Made by a program: the position numbers and the translations under genes
Assembly (NCBI RefSeq): GCF_022869825.1
Contig: NZ_CP094971.1
Coordinates: 1,923,501-1,987,500, forward strand
Direction of reading: 5' to 3'
DNA from: Clostridium sp. BJN0001
GTDB taxonomy: Bacteria; Bacillota; Clostridia; Clostridiales; Clostridiaceae
Length of the DNA stretch: 64,000 bases
Notes under the pieces: model-generated
Databases searched by the model: none
Told to the model about the DNA's origin: nothing
Seen by the model: the letters and a program-made list of their open reading frames with translations, nothing else
Shown here: piece by piece, positions 9,665 to 19,207 of the stretch
Layout: every line of letters begins with the position of its first letter
How positions within the stretch are numbered: the stretch's first letter is position 1

Positions 9665-10467
9665 TGGATTATATAAGTAGATATGGAATGGATTTTAATC
9701 CGTTTATAAAAAATTCTAAGGAAATAGTAGTAGAAACTTCTGACTATAAAGAAGTTATTTGTAGACTTAATTATTTACTTAATAATAAAGGTTTCGGAAT
9801 CCTGACCGGAGGTCCAGGGCGAGGTAAAACTACAATAATAAGAAACTGGTCTAATAGCCTTAATTCATCACTTTATAAAGTTATTTATAGTTCCCTTTCT
9901 ACACTTACTGTTGCAGAATTTTATAAAAATATGGCTGCCCAGCTTGGACTAGAGCCAATGTGCAGAAAAATTGATAATTTCAAAATTATCCAAAATGAAA
10001 TAACTAGATATTCAGTTGAAAAACGTATAACTCCTGTAATAATTATTGATGAAGCTAATTATGTAAGTAATGGAATACTTAATGATTTAAAAATGCTTTT
10101 TAATTTTGACATGGATTCAAGAGATCGTGCAATAGTACTTCTTGTGGGGCTTCCTCAGTTAAATAATACCATGAGGCTAGTTGCTAATGAGCCTTTAAGA
10201 CAACGTATAACAATGAATTATAATTTAGATAATCTCACAAAATCAGAAACTAAAGACTATATATTAGCAAAGCTTACTGGTGCTAAATGTAATACTGATA
10301 TTTTTGATGATACCGCTCTTGAAGCAATTGCTAACGCTTCGAACGGAGTTCCTAGAATTGTTAATAAAATCTGTGATTCTAGCCTTATGATAGGCAATAC
10401 AAAAAATATGAATACAATTGATAGTGACATAATAATGCTTGCTGTTAATGAAACTGAACTTGGATAA
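9664..10467 (+). CDS. AAA+ ATPase of the transposon (ExeA/TniB-like)
   Basis: 267 aa, ExeA/TniB/IstB-type regulator. The Walker A motif GGPGRGKTT is at about residues 49-57, Walker B VIIIDEANY at about 123-131, and sensor/arginine-finger regions follow (QRITMNYNLDNL). In related elements such ATPases load onto target DNA, activate the DDE transposase and give target immunity; here that follows from coupling to the transposase gene. The length is typical for the stand-alone family. Confidence 0.85.
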   Translation: MDYISRYGMDFNPFIKNSKEIVVETSDYKEVICRLNYLLNNKGFGILTGGPGRGKTTIIRNWSNSLNSSLYKVIYSSLSTLTVAEFYKNMAAQLGLEPMCRKIDNFKIIQNEITRYSVEKRITPVIIIDEANYVSNGILNDLKMLFNFDMDSRDRAIVLLVGLPQLNNTMRLVANEPLRQRITMNYNLDNLTKSETKDYILAKLTGAKCNTDIFDDTALEAIANASNGVPRIVNKICDSSLMIGNTKNMNTIDSDIIMLAVNETELG

Positions 10468-10474
10468 AAGTAAA

Positions 10475-10511
10475 ATCTGCAAATATCAATAAGGTATTTG
10501 TGGATTTTTTT
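10475..10511 (+). terminator. Intrinsic terminator of the transposon operon
   Basis: An 11-bp stem (10475-10485 with 10495-10505, including two G-U pairs) and a 9-base loop, then seven T residues. It begins eight bases after the ATPase stop codon. Confidence 0.8.
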
Positions 10512-10571
10512 GTAATATTCAGAATATTTATCATCATAAACCGTAACGAAGTAGCCTCATTTTCATTGAAG

Positions 10572-10608
10572 ATTTTGAAGAATATATTCATTTTTAGCAT
10601 CAAATAAA
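10572..10608. repeat. Right terminal inverted repeat of the transposon
   Basis: Reverse complement of the left end (see 7610-7646). It contains ATTTTGAAGA and TTTTTAGCATCAAATAAA. Confidence 0.75.
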
Positions 10609-10631
10609 GTTATGATATTAGCATCAAATAA
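10594..10631. repeat. Direct 14-bp repeat at the right end of the transposon
   Basis: TTAGCATCAAATAA occurs at 10594-10607 and again at 10618-10631, a 24-bp period. The inner copy is part of the right inverted repeat. A weaker relative (TAGCCTCATTTT) lies at 10552-10563. Repeated end motifs at about 20-25 bp spacing are typical transposase binding sites in Mu/Tn7-like elements. The left end shows only one obvious copy. Confidence 0.55.
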
Positions 10632-10642
10632 TTTGACGTTTA

Positions 10643-10836
<194 letters not shown>

Positions 10837-10874
10837 AAACAGTATTTAAAAAATAAGCGGCGCTGAAAATGTTT

Positions 10875-11720
10875 TCAATTTTGCTTTAAAATTTTTTGAC
10901 ATGAATTTCTTTTAATTAATGAAGGTTTAAGCAGTATTATCCTTCCTATATCATTTTCTTCTAAAAGCCGTATAACCTCGCTAATTGAAGTCTTTCCTAT
11001 TTCAAATATAGGATTGTGTATAGTTGTAATAGATGGATTATAAAATTTTGAAAATCTCATATCGTCAAATCCAATTACACTTACATCTTTTGGAACATCA
11101 TACCCGATTTCAGCTAAAGCTTTTATCGCTCCAAGAGCCATATTATCATTAGTACAAAATATAGAATCAATTTGATTTTTAAAAGATAAAAAACTTCTTT
11201 TTATTTCTCTACATGCATCAGCTTCACTGTAAAAACAATTAAAAACAATATTTTCATTATATTTAATATTATTTTCTTTTAAAAATTCTCTATAATATCT
11301 AAACCTTATTGAATCCTCATTTCCAAATCCGCTCCTTATGCATGCAATTTTTTTATGATTTAAAGATAAAAAATACTTTAACGCAATATTTACTGCTTCT
11401 TTGTTATCAATAAGTACACTAGAAACATTTTTATCAAAAATTTCATTATCTAAAAATACAAACTTTGTATCTTTCATTTTTTTTATCATTATTTTAATGT
11501 ACTTATCATCTAAATGCAAATTTACAATAATTGCTCCATCTATATCATTTTCTTTAATTATTTTTATTATATCAAAATCTTTATTTTTTTCCTGCATAAA
11601 TAAGAGAATTCTATATTTTGTATTTACAAGTTGTGAAATAAATCCATCAAACAATCTCAAATAATATTCTCCTCGTAAATTGTATGTAAAAAAAGCTATT
11701 TTTTTACATTCACTACTCAT
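10875..11720 (-). CDS. LacI/GalR-family sugar-binding domain protein lacking the HTH
   Basis: About 281 residues covering the complete periplasmic-binding-protein-like effector domain of LacI/GalR regulators: KKIAFFTYNLRGEYYLRLFDGF at the start, SIFCTNDNMALGAIKALAEIGYDVPKDVSVIGFDD in the second lobe, and the LKPSLIKRNSC end. The N-terminal HTH and hinge helix (about 55 residues) are absent. The start follows GGAGG by eight bases, and the upstream sequence is the end of the branching-enzyme gene, so no HTH can be recovered. It is 17 bp from that gene and probably cotranscribed. It may be a sugar-sensing partner of another protein, or a defective regulator. Confidence 0.8.
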   Translation of the reverse strand: MSSECKKIAFFTYNLRGEYYLRLFDGFISQLVNTKYRILLFMQEKNKDFDIIKIIKENDIDGAIIVNLHLDDKYIKIMIKKMKDTKFVFLDNEIFDKNVSSVLIDNKEAVNIALKYFLSLNHKKIACIRSGFGNEDSIRFRYYREFLKENNIKYNENIVFNCFYSEADACREIKRSFLSFKNQIDSIFCTNDNMALGAIKALAEIGYDVPKDVSVIGFDDMRFSKFYNPSITTIHNPIFEIGKTSISEVIRLLEENDIGRIILLKPSLIKRNSCQKILKQN

Positions 11721-11737
11721 TTTACTCTCCTCCATAC

Positions 11738-13555
11738 CTAATATTGCTTTTTCTTAATTATACTTCCGCTCATTTTTGCAATATTAATTAATATATAGTT
11801 CTGTTCTCCATTCTTTGACGTATAAATCTTATGATTTATAACTCCACTTCCATCATACTTTTTATCATCCGTATTTATAATTTCATAATATTCATATGGA
11901 TCATCTACTATAACTTTAAGATTGTCATATCTAGTATTAGATAAATTTAAAACTACATATGCTGCATCTCCATCAAGGCTATCTCTTTTATATATAAAAA
12001 CACACTCTTTATCTGTATATATCCATGAAAATCCTCCTTTATTATAATCAGCTTTATATAGGCTTTTTTCATTTCTATAAATATTTTGTAAATCTTTAAA
12101 AAATTCTGAAAAAATATTATGTTTTGGGAAGTTATATAAATTCCAGCATAATTCTCTATCTTCTTTCCACTCATCAAATTGTGCAAATTCATTTCCCATA
12201 AAATTTAATTTTTTACCAGGATGCGTAAACATATAAAGATAGAAACACCTTAATAAAGAAAACTTTTCCTCGTATGTTCCATTCATTTTATTAATAACTG
12301 AATTTTTATAATGTGATACTTCATCATGTGATATTGGCAAAAGATAGTTCTCATTATAGAAATAATGCATAGAAAACATTAACTTATTTCTATTATTTCT
12401 TTTTTCATATTGAGGCATCATAAAATATTGAAACGAATCATGCATCCAACCAAAACACCATTTATAATCAAACCCTAGTCCGCCATAAATTACAGGTTTT
12501 GTAACTTTATTATATATAGATGAATCTTCTGCAATATACATAACTCTTGGATGTTTCATCTGCATCTCATAATTCAAGTTTTTTAAAAACCATACTCCTG
12601 ACTCATTAATACCTTTATTAATATCTCCATCTACATAAACCATATTTGATACAGCATCATATCTTACTCCATCAAAATGAAAATATGTTATAAAGAAATT
12701 AATACTTGATTTTAAAAAGCTTATTACATGTGGTTTTGTATAATCAAAAATAGCAGTTCCCCATTCACTACTACTCTTATCATCATATTCACTCTCAAAA
12801 ACATGGCTTCCGTCATATTCATAAAGAGCTGAATAATCTTTTACAAAATGTCCAGGAACAAAATCAAATATAACTCCAATTCCTTCTTTGTGACATTTAT
12901 CAATGAAATACATCAAATCCTTAGGCTCTCCATATCTGCTTGTTGCACTAAAAAATCCTGATATCTGATAACCCCACGATCCATCAAACGGATATTCATT
13001 TATAGGCATAAGCTCAATATGTGTAAAACCTTTTTCCTTTACATAAGGAATTAGTATCTTTGACATTTCTCTATACGTATAAAAAGTCTTTTTTTCTTTA
13101 TTTTTTATTTTCCACGAACCTAGATGCACTTCATATATAGAAAGCGGCATATCAAAATTCTTATATCGCTTTTTCATATATTCTTTATCTGTCCATTTAA
13201 ATCCTTTTATATTGTATACTCTTGAAGCTGTTCCAGGTCTTAATTCACTATAAAATGCAAATGGATCTATTTTGTCAGCTAAGTGTCCATTTTTATTTTT
13301 TATTTTATATTTATAATATGAGCCTTCAAAATTTCCCTCTACAAATAAAGTCCATATACCGTATAAGATTTTTTTCATTAAAATAGGCTGCCAGTTATTA
13401 AAATCAGCTATAAGAAATACTTCCATAGCCTCTGGAGCATATACTGTAAATTTTATTCCATTTTTCCCATTTTGTCTTACAATATGAGAGCCAAAAACCT
13501 TATACGCTTTATATGAATGTCCTTGAAGATATTCATTTATCTCTGAAATACACAT
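11738..13555 (-). CDS. glgB: 1,4-alpha-glucan branching enzyme, GH13
   Basis: Creates alpha-1,6 branches in glycogen. The 605 aa comprise an N-terminal CBM48 (about 15-110, with IADFNNWQP), a GH13 barrel and a C-terminal all-beta domain. Catalytic residues visible: Asp300 (DGVRYDAVSNMVY) as nucleophile, Glu343 (YIAEDSS) as acid/base, and His410-Asp411 (PISHDEVSHYKNS). FDFVPGHF replaces the common DWVPAHF motif, a mild change. The length is at the short end for GlgB. No glgC, glgD, glgA or glgP is in the window. A cre-like site lies upstream at 13603-13616. Confidence 0.92.
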   Translation of the reverse strand: MCISEINEYLQGHSYKAYKVFGSHIVRQNGKNGIKFTVYAPEAMEVFLIADFNNWQPILMKKILYGIWTLFVEGNFEGSYYKYKIKNKNGHLADKIDPFAFYSELRPGTASRVYNIKGFKWTDKEYMKKRYKNFDMPLSIYEVHLGSWKIKNKEKKTFYTYREMSKILIPYVKEKGFTHIELMPINEYPFDGSWGYQISGFFSATSRYGEPKDLMYFIDKCHKEGIGVIFDFVPGHFVKDYSALYEYDGSHVFESEYDDKSSSEWGTAIFDYTKPHVISFLKSSINFFITYFHFDGVRYDAVSNMVYVDGDINKGINESGVWFLKNLNYEMQMKHPRVMYIAEDSSIYNKVTKPVIYGGLGFDYKWCFGWMHDSFQYFMMPQYEKRNNRNKLMFSMHYFYNENYLLPISHDEVSHYKNSVINKMNGTYEEKFSLLRCFYLYMFTHPGKKLNFMGNEFAQFDEWKEDRELCWNLYNFPKHNIFSEFFKDLQNIYRNEKSLYKADYNKGGFSWIYTDKECVFIYKRDSLDGDAAYVVLNLSNTRYDNLKVIVDDPYEYYEIINTDDKKYDGSGVINHKIYTSKNGEQNYILINIAKMSGSIIKKKQY

Positions 13556-13602
13556 ATTATGACCCCCTTAAACTTCTCATTTCCCTTTAAAATTGCCATT
13601 TT

Positions 13603-13616
13603 TATAAACGCTTACA
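13603..13616 (-). promoter_or_regulatory. cre-like site upstream of glgB
   Basis: The minus strand reads TGTAAGCGTTTATA, 13 of 14 matches to TGWAANCGNTNWCA (only the penultimate C differs). It lies 48 bases before the glgB start, between hydF and glgB. A site for CcpA or another LacI-family protein is inferred. Confidence 0.5.
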
Positions 13617-13647
13617 TATAATTATAAAACTTGACTAATAATACTCT

Positions 13648-14841
13648 TTAATCTAAATCAGAAAAAATTTTTCTGCTTCTATCTAATGTTCCTGTAAGAA
13701 AAGATAATGCTACTCCATAGTTTGTAATTGGTACATTTTTTTCCTTGCATAAATTTATTCTATTAATTACAGTTTTTCTATTAACCATGCATGCACCACA
13801 ATGTATTATAAGTTTATATTTTTGAACATCAAAATCAAAATCGTGTCCATGCATAAATGTTATATTAAGGTCTCCACCTACATACTTTTTAAGCATACTA
13901 GGTATCTTTACTCTTCCTATATCTTCATGTGAAACATTATGTGTACAACATTCTGTTATAAGTACATTATCGCACTTTTTTAAATTTTTTATAGCATCTG
14001 CACCTTTTAAATATTCTTTTATATCACCTTTTTGTCTTGCAAAAAGCATAGAAAATCCTGTAATATTAATATCTTTTGGTACAATTTCAGAAACTTTTTT
14101 AAATGCCTGTGAATCTGTTATAACAAGTGCTGGTTTAATATCTGAAAGCGCAGATTCAAGTTCTGTATCACGCAGGACATAGCTTTTTATTCCATTATCT
14201 AAAAGGTCTCTTAAACATTGAACCTGTGGAAGAATAAGTCGTCCTTTAGGTGCTTCTGAATCAACAGGCACAACTAATATTACTTTTGAACCATATTCAA
14301 CAAGCCCTGAAATTAATGATGGTTCCTCTTCATCCTGCATAATTATATCTGAAATTTTTTTCTTAAGCTCCTCAATTCCACTATCTTCAGAAACAGAAAT
14401 AAATAGAGCTTTTGAAAAATCACTTTTAACTTTTTCTAATATATCTTCAGAAACAGATTCCACTTTATTGAAAACTAAAATATAAGGTATATTATACTTT
14501 TTAAAATTAAGAATCATACTTTTCATTTCATCTTCATCAATATCATTTATATCAGATAGATAAACTGCTATATCTGTTCTCTTTAATATATCAAATGTCT
14601 TATTAATTCTTATTTTTCCAAGTTCAGTAGTATCACCTATACCTGCTGTATCAATAAATAAAACTGGACCTGCTGGAATAAGTTCCATTGCTTTCATTAC
14701 AGGGTCTGTTGTAGTACCTTCTTTTTTTGAAACTACAGATATATCCTGACCAGTTATCTTATTCATAAGTGATGATTTTCCAGAATTAGTTTTTCCAAAA
14801 ATAGAAATATGTTTTCTATTTGCATTAGGTGTATTATTCAT
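13648..14841 (-). CDS. hydF: [FeFe]-hydrogenase maturation GTPase HydF
   Basis: Scaffold GTPase that assembles the 2Fe subcluster and delivers it to apo-HydA. The 397 aa show an N-terminal Era-like GTPase (G1 GKTNSGKSS at about 17-25, G3 DTAG, G4-like NKVE), a dimerisation domain and a C-terminal cluster domain with the signature Cys-Thr-His ... His-Cys-Gly-Ala-Cys (CCTHN and HCGACM). All ligands of the [4Fe-4S] cluster are present. hydE, hydG and hydA are not in the window. Confidence 0.95.
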   Translation of the reverse strand: MNNTPNANRKHISIFGKTNSGKSSLMNKITGQDISVVSKKEGTTTDPVMKAMELIPAGPVLFIDTAGIGDTTELGKIRINKTFDILKRTDIAVYLSDINDIDEDEMKSMILNFKKYNIPYILVFNKVESVSEDILEKVKSDFSKALFISVSEDSGIEELKKKISDIIMQDEEEPSLISGLVEYGSKVILVVPVDSEAPKGRLILPQVQCLRDLLDNGIKSYVLRDTELESALSDIKPALVITDSQAFKKVSEIVPKDINITGFSMLFARQKGDIKEYLKGADAIKNLKKCDNVLITECCTHNVSHEDIGRVKIPSMLKKYVGGDLNITFMHGHDFDFDVQKYKLIIHCGACMVNRKTVINRINLCKEKNVPITNYGVALSFLTGTLDRSRKIFSDLD

Positions 14842-14940
14842 TTGTTATATCCTCTCTGTTAAATTTTATTTCTTACAAATAAGTATAACATATTAGGTCA
14901 AACAATATATGTATTAATTGTTAAATTTGTTAAAAATAAT

Positions 14941-14967
14941 AGACTGACACTTTTTAAGTGCCAGTCT
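14941..14967 (-). terminator. Intrinsic terminator after the GH13 neopullulanase-like gene
   Basis: A 12-bp stem (14941-14952 with 14956-14967, one wobble) and a 3-base loop. On the minus strand it is followed by TATTATTTTT. It lies about 45 bases beyond the stop codon at 15013. Confidence 0.75.
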
Positions 14968-15012
14968 GATAAATATTAATACCATATTTTAACATAATAA
15001 ATAGTTTTTTTA

Positions 15013-16740
15013 TTATTTAATTTTTAAAATATATCCTTTCATAGGTTCAAGTTCTATTTCATTATTGATAGTTACTTTTTGATCAGAAATTAAATCATGG
15101 AATTCACCGTTTAAATTAATATTTATATTATTCTTATCATAATTATTATTTATAATTACAACTGATAAATCGCCATTATATTCTCTCTTAAATGCCAATA
15201 CATTCTTATCACAGTATAAAGTTTCATAATCACCATAGATAAGTTCTTTATTTTCTCTTCTTATTTTAATAAGTTTCTTATACATATCCATAAGATTAGT
15301 ATTTTGATGTTTTTCATCCCAGATCATACATTTTCTTGACTGAGGCTCTTCAGCACCTGTAAGTCCTACTTCATCTCCATAATATATATAAGGCACTCCC
15401 ATATAAGTAAACTGGAATAAAATTGCAAGAAGCATTCTTTCTATATGCTCATCACATTCTGTTAAAAATCTTTTTGTATCATGACTTCCTACAAGATTCC
15501 ACATCTGTTTTGTGATGCTTTGCATATATATTGTTCTATTTTTAGCAAGTACATTATTAAATTTAACTACATCTATACTTCTATTTGCAAAGAAATCAAC
15601 ACAAGCTCCTTTAAAGGGATAATTCATTATTCCATCAAGCTGATCTCCTTTTAAGAAAGAACTTGCCTCATGCATTATCTCTCCAATTATTATTGCTCCT
15701 TTTTTCTTCTTCTTTACAACTTTTTTGAAGCTTCTCCAAAAATCATGGTCAACTTCATCACATACATCTAATCTCCATCCATCTGCATTTACTTCTTCAA
15801 TCCAATACTTTGAAACATCAAGAAGATATTTCTTTACTTCTTCATTATTAGTATTAAATTTAGGCATATCATAAACATCATTTGCAAATGTGTAATAATT
15901 TATCTTTTTTGTGTCAACAGGGAAATTATCTATGAAGTACCAGTCCTTATATTTTGATTTTTCGCCATTTTTAATAATATCTTTAAAAGCGAAGAAATCA
16001 CTTCCTGAATGATTAAATACTGCATCAAATACTATCTTAATATTTCTTTTATGACACTCAGATACAAGTTTTTTAGCTGTTTCTAAATCTCCAAACTGCT
16101 GATCTATACTATAATAATCGCATGTATTATACTTATGGTTTGATGATGATTTAAATATTGGTGTAAGATACAAAAGATCTACTCCTAAATCTTTTAAATA
16201 ATCAAGCTTATCTATTATTCCTTGAAGGTCTCCACCAAACATAGAATATCTGTCAACTTTGTCTCCCCATTTTTTTACACATTCTGGATCATTTGTCTTA
16301 TCTCCATTATAAAATCTATCAACAAATATTTGATATACAACAGCTTCTTGAAGCCATTTTTCTTCCTCATAAACATCCGCTTGTGCTATATATGGATACT
16401 GAAAAGCTGTAGCTTCTTTTACTTCAATATTATCGTCTCTAAATCCTCTTTCATCTAAGAATAAAGTTTCTCCATTAAAATCAGTAAGTTCAAAGAAATA
16501 TCTGTATCTATCTTTATATACTTTTAAATCTGAAGTAAAATAATCAAATAATTCATCCGTATCTTTAAGAATCATTTCTTTCTTTATAAAATCATTATCC
16601 CAGTCATATCTATCTTTATAGTGAATTATACATTCCTTTATATCACTTTTTGCAGTCCTTATCATTACTGATAAAGTATTTTTATCTTTTCCATACGCAT
16701 ATGGGGTATCTAATATATGATAAATTGCTCTTTTATCCAT
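15013..16740 (-). CDS. GH13 cyclomaltodextrinase/neopullulanase-like alpha-amylase
   Basis: Cytoplasmic hydrolase of maltodextrins, cyclodextrins or pullulan-type oligosaccharides; no signal peptide is seen. The 575 aa have an N-terminal CBM34-like beta domain (about 1-115), the VVYQIFVDRFYNGD start of the barrel typical of subfamily GH13_20, DAVFNHSG, Asp325 (DGWRLDVCDEV) as nucleophile, Glu354 (GEIMH) as acid/base, and His420-Asp421 (LVGSHD). The C-terminal beta domain ends in PMKGYILKIK. Exact specificity cannot be assigned. It is transcribed divergently from an AraC regulator, and a LacI-type operator candidate lies just upstream. Confidence 0.88.
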   Translation of the reverse strand: MDKRAIYHILDTPYAYGKDKNTLSVMIRTAKSDIKECIIHYKDRYDWDNDFIKKEMILKDTDELFDYFTSDLKVYKDRYRYFFELTDFNGETLFLDERGFRDDNIEVKEATAFQYPYIAQADVYEEEKWLQEAVVYQIFVDRFYNGDKTNDPECVKKWGDKVDRYSMFGGDLQGIIDKLDYLKDLGVDLLYLTPIFKSSSNHKYNTCDYYSIDQQFGDLETAKKLVSECHKRNIKIVFDAVFNHSGSDFFAFKDIIKNGEKSKYKDWYFIDNFPVDTKKINYYTFANDVYDMPKFNTNNEEVKKYLLDVSKYWIEEVNADGWRLDVCDEVDHDFWRSFKKVVKKKKKGAIIIGEIMHEASSFLKGDQLDGIMNYPFKGACVDFFANRSIDVVKFNNVLAKNRTIYMQSITKQMWNLVGSHDTKRFLTECDEHIERMLLAILFQFTYMGVPYIYYGDEVGLTGAEEPQSRKCMIWDEKHQNTNLMDMYKKLIKIRRENKELIYGDYETLYCDKNVLAFKREYNGDLSVVIINNNYDKNNININLNGEFHDLISDQKVTINNEIELEPMKGYILKIK

Positions 16741-16774
16741 CTTTTTTCCTCCGATAATTTTTATTATTCGTTTC

Positions 16775-16788
16775 TGGTATCGATTGCA
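16775..16788. promoter_or_regulatory. LacI-family operator candidate between amylase and AraC genes
   Basis: TGGTATCGATTGCA: a near-palindrome centred on CG, as in CcpA/MalR operators. It lies 35 bases upstream of the amylase start codon in the divergent intergenic region. It matches the cre consensus at 12 of 14 positions in the minus-strand direction. Which regulator binds is unknown. Confidence 0.4.
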
Positions 16789-16918
16789 ACCATTACTATA
16801 TAAATTATATCAGTGGTATCATTTAAAATTTATCTATAATTTATTTTTTTTATCAAATATTTATGTAATCTAAATATTTGTGTATAATATTTATAGTAAT
16901 TTTAATGGAGGAAAACAA

Positions 16919-17590
16919 ATGTATGATACTTATGATTCTGATAGTTATTTTTTTATAAATGATATATTTTCTCTGATTGCTCAAAAAGATAAGGAAAGTA
17001 TTTTATGTCTTATTTATAAAAAACATGAAGAGGAAAAACAAAGTAAATATTTTCCCTTGCAAAATAAAAAAGATGATCTTTTAATGTGGAATGTCCTTTT
17101 TATTAGAGAGATAATAAAAAATGGATCTACAATACACTTTATTCATACTATTTACAATAAATATTATGAAAGAATAAAAAAACTTAATACATTAGAAGAA
17201 ATGCAGTCTCTTGAACTTGAAATGACTGATAAATATTTAGATATCTTAAATAATTCAGTAGAGATTACTAATAACTATATAAATAATAAAATTATAGGAT
17301 ATCTATATATACACCTTGAAAATTCAATATCACTGAAAGATATAGCAAATAACCTAAATCTTTCAGTTGGATATATGTGTACATCATTTAAGAAAAATAA
17401 GAGTGTTTCAATAATGAAATATTATAAAATCTTAAAAATACAAAGAGCTAAAACTCTTCTTCGCGAAACAGATAAAAGTGTTTTAGAAATATCAACTGAT
17501 TTATCATTTTCAAATCAAGGAAACTTTAGCAGAACTTTTAAAAAAATTACTGGTCTATCCCCAAAAGATTATAGAAATAAAATCATATAA
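16919..17590 (+). CDS. AraC-family transcriptional regulator
   Basis: 223 aa. The C-terminal about 100 residues form the double-HTH AraC domain (IIGYLYIHLENSISLKDIANNLNLSVGYMCTSFKK, then VLEISTDLSFSNQGNFSRTFKKITGLSPKDYR). The N-terminal 120 residues are helical and Asp/Lys-rich without a recognisable cupin sensor. The start at 16919 has GGAGG seven bases upstream; an earlier in-frame ATG lacks one. It is divergent from the maltodextrin hydrolase gene, its obvious candidate target (inference). Confidence 0.85.
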   Translation: MYDTYDSDSYFFINDIFSLIAQKDKESILCLIYKKHEEEKQSKYFPLQNKKDDLLMWNVLFIREIIKNGSTIHFIHTIYNKYYERIKKLNTLEEMQSLELEMTDKYLDILNNSVEITNNYINNKIIGYLYIHLENSISLKDIANNLNLSVGYMCTSFKKNKSVSIMKYYKILKIQRAKTLLRETDKSVLEISTDLSFSNQGNFSRTFKKITGLSPKDYRNKII

Positions 17591-17616
17591 ATTTTTTTCT
17601 TCTTAATTCGTTTTTA

Positions 17617-17645
17617 TTGACATAAAAAAGCCATTGATATATGAT
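17617..17645 (+). promoter_or_regulatory. Sigma-A promoter of gltX
   Basis: TTGACA (17617-17622), a 17-base spacer, TATGAT (17640-17645), 56 bases before the gltX start codon. Confidence 0.8.
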
Positions 17646-17700
17646 AAAAGTATTGTAATTTAATAGATACAAGGTAGAAAAAATAATAGGAGTGAAACAA

Positions 17701-19164
17701 ATGGCAGCAAAAATTAGAACAAGATTTGCACCTAGCCCTACTGGTTATATGCATGTAGGTAATTTAAGAACAGCTTTATATGCATATCTTATAGCTAAAC
17801 ATGAAGATGGAGACTTTATTTTAAGAATAGAGGATACCGATCAAGAAAGATTAGTTGAAGGTGCTGTAGATATTATATATGATACTTTAAAAGTAACTGG
17901 TCTTAAACATGATGAAGGCCCTGACGTTGGAGGTCCTGTTGGTCCTTACGTTCAAAGTAAAAGAAAAGATATCTATTTAAAATATGCTAAACAGCTTGTT
18001 GATAAGGGTGAAGCTTATTACTGTTTTTGTACAAAAGAAAGACTTGATATGCTTCGTGAAAATGCTGAAGCATTAAAAAGACCTTTTAAATATGATAAAC
18101 ATTGTGCAAGACTTACAAAGGAGCAAGTTCAGGAAAACTTAGACAAAGGACTTCCTTATGTTATAAGACAAAATAATCCTACAACAGGAACTACTTCATT
18201 TGAAGATGTTATTTATGGAAAAATAACAGTTGATAATTCAGAACTTGAAGATATGATTCTTATTAAATCAGACGGTCTTCCTACATATAATTTTGCCAAT
18301 GTTGTTGATGATCATCTTATGGGAATTACTCATGTTGTAAGAGGATGTGAATATCTTTCTTCATCACCTAAATACAACAGATTATATGCAGCTTTTGGAT
18401 GGCCAGTACCAATTTATGTACACTGTCCTCCAATAATGAAAGATGAACATAATAAGCTTTCAAAGAGAAATGGTGATGCTTCATTCGGAGATCTTTTAGA
18501 CAAAGGATATTTAAAAGAAGCTGTTTTAAACTATATAGCTCTTCTTGGATGGAATGATGGATCAAATAATGAAATATTCTCATTAGAAGAACTTATTAAA
18601 GCATTCGATTTCCATGATATAAGTAAATCACCAGCTATTTTCGATAGCAAAAAATTAAAATGGATGAATGGAGAATACATAAGAAAGCTTTCTCTTGAAG
18701 AATTCCATGAAAAAGCTGTTCCAGAATATAAGAAAGTTTTAAAGAAGGATTTTGATTTCAAATTATTATCTGAACTTCTTCATACAAGATGTGAACTTTT
18801 ATCAGATATACCAGAACAGATAGATTTTCTTCAAGAGCTTCCTGAATATTCTACAGATCTTTATGTTCATAAGAAGATGAAATCAACTATTGAATCTTCA
18901 CTTGACAACATAAAGAAATCTCTTCCAATAATAGAAGCTATAGATGAAAAAGACTGGACTTTAGATAATCTTCACGAAAAGATTTTTGCACTTATTAAAG
19001 ATCTTGGAGTTAAAAACGGACAAATGTTATGGCCTATAAGAACAGCTCTTTCTGGTAAATCATTCACACCAGGTGGTGCTTTTGAAATAGCTGAACTTCT
19101 TGGAAAAGAAGAAACATTAAAAAGACTTAATAAAGGTATTGAACTTTTAGAAAAAGCAAATTAA
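17701..19164 (+). CDS. gltX: Glutamyl-tRNA synthetase
   Basis: Class I synthetase charging tRNA-Glu (and tRNA-Gln in organisms that use the amidotransferase route). 487 aa, the usual length. [18 protein letters not shown] carries the HIGH-type motif and [10 protein letters not shown] the KMSKS-type motif; the C-terminal helical anticodon-binding domain is complete. I start it at ATG 17701, with AGGAGTG nine bases upstream. A GTG three codons earlier lies on that site. Confidence 0.97.
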   Translation: MAAKIRTRFAPSPTGYMHVGNLRTALYAYLIAKHEDGDFILRIEDTDQERLVEGAVDIIYDTLKVTGLKHDEGPDVGGPVGPYVQSKRKDIYLKYAKQLVDKGEAYYCFCTKERLDMLRENAEALKRPFKYDKHCARLTKEQVQENLDKGLPYVIRQNNPTTGTTSFEDVIYGKITVDNSELEDMILIKSDGLPTYNFANVVDDHLMGITHVVRGCEYLSSSPKYNRLYAAFGWPVPIYVHCPPIMKDEHNKLSKRNGDASFGDLLDKGYLKEAVLNYIALLGWNDGSNNEIFSLEELIKAFDFHDISKSPAIFDSKKLKWMNGEYIRKLSLEEFHEKAVPEYKKVLKKDFDFKLLSELLHTRCELLSDIPEQIDFLQELPEYSTDLYVHKKMKSTIESSLDNIKKSLPIIEAIDEKDWTLDNLHEKIFALIKDLGVKNGQMLWPIRTALSGKSFTPGGAFEIAELLGKEETLKRLNKGIELLEKAN

Positions 19165-19170
19165 TATAAA

Positions 19171-19207
19171 AAAAGAGAATTTCTAATTTTTTTAGAAATT
19201 CTCTTTT
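19171..19207. terminator. Bidirectional intrinsic terminator between gltX and exonuclease gene
   Basis: Perfect 15-bp arms (19171-19185 and 19193-19207) ending in A/T runs on both sides. It serves convergent genes ending at 19164 (+) and 19208 (-). Confidence 0.85.

Larger units (their letters stand above)
7610..10608 (+). mobile_element. Three-gene DDE transposon (DUF6431-like protein, transposase, AAA ATPase)
   Basis: About 3.0 kb. The left end (7610-7646) and the reverse complement of the right end (10572-10608) align without gaps at 27 of 37 positions, including 16 of the first 18 and a perfect block TCTTCAAAAT at the same distance. Inside are a zinc-finger protein, a DDE transposase and an AAA ATPase in one plus-strand operon with a terminator, like the transposase-plus-ATPase architecture of Mu/Tn7/IS21-type elements. 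An extra copy of the end motif lies outside the right repeat (10618-10631), so the true right boundary could be about 10632. I found no target-site duplication, and the two flanks are parts of different genes. Both point to a deletion beside the element. Confidence 0.8.
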
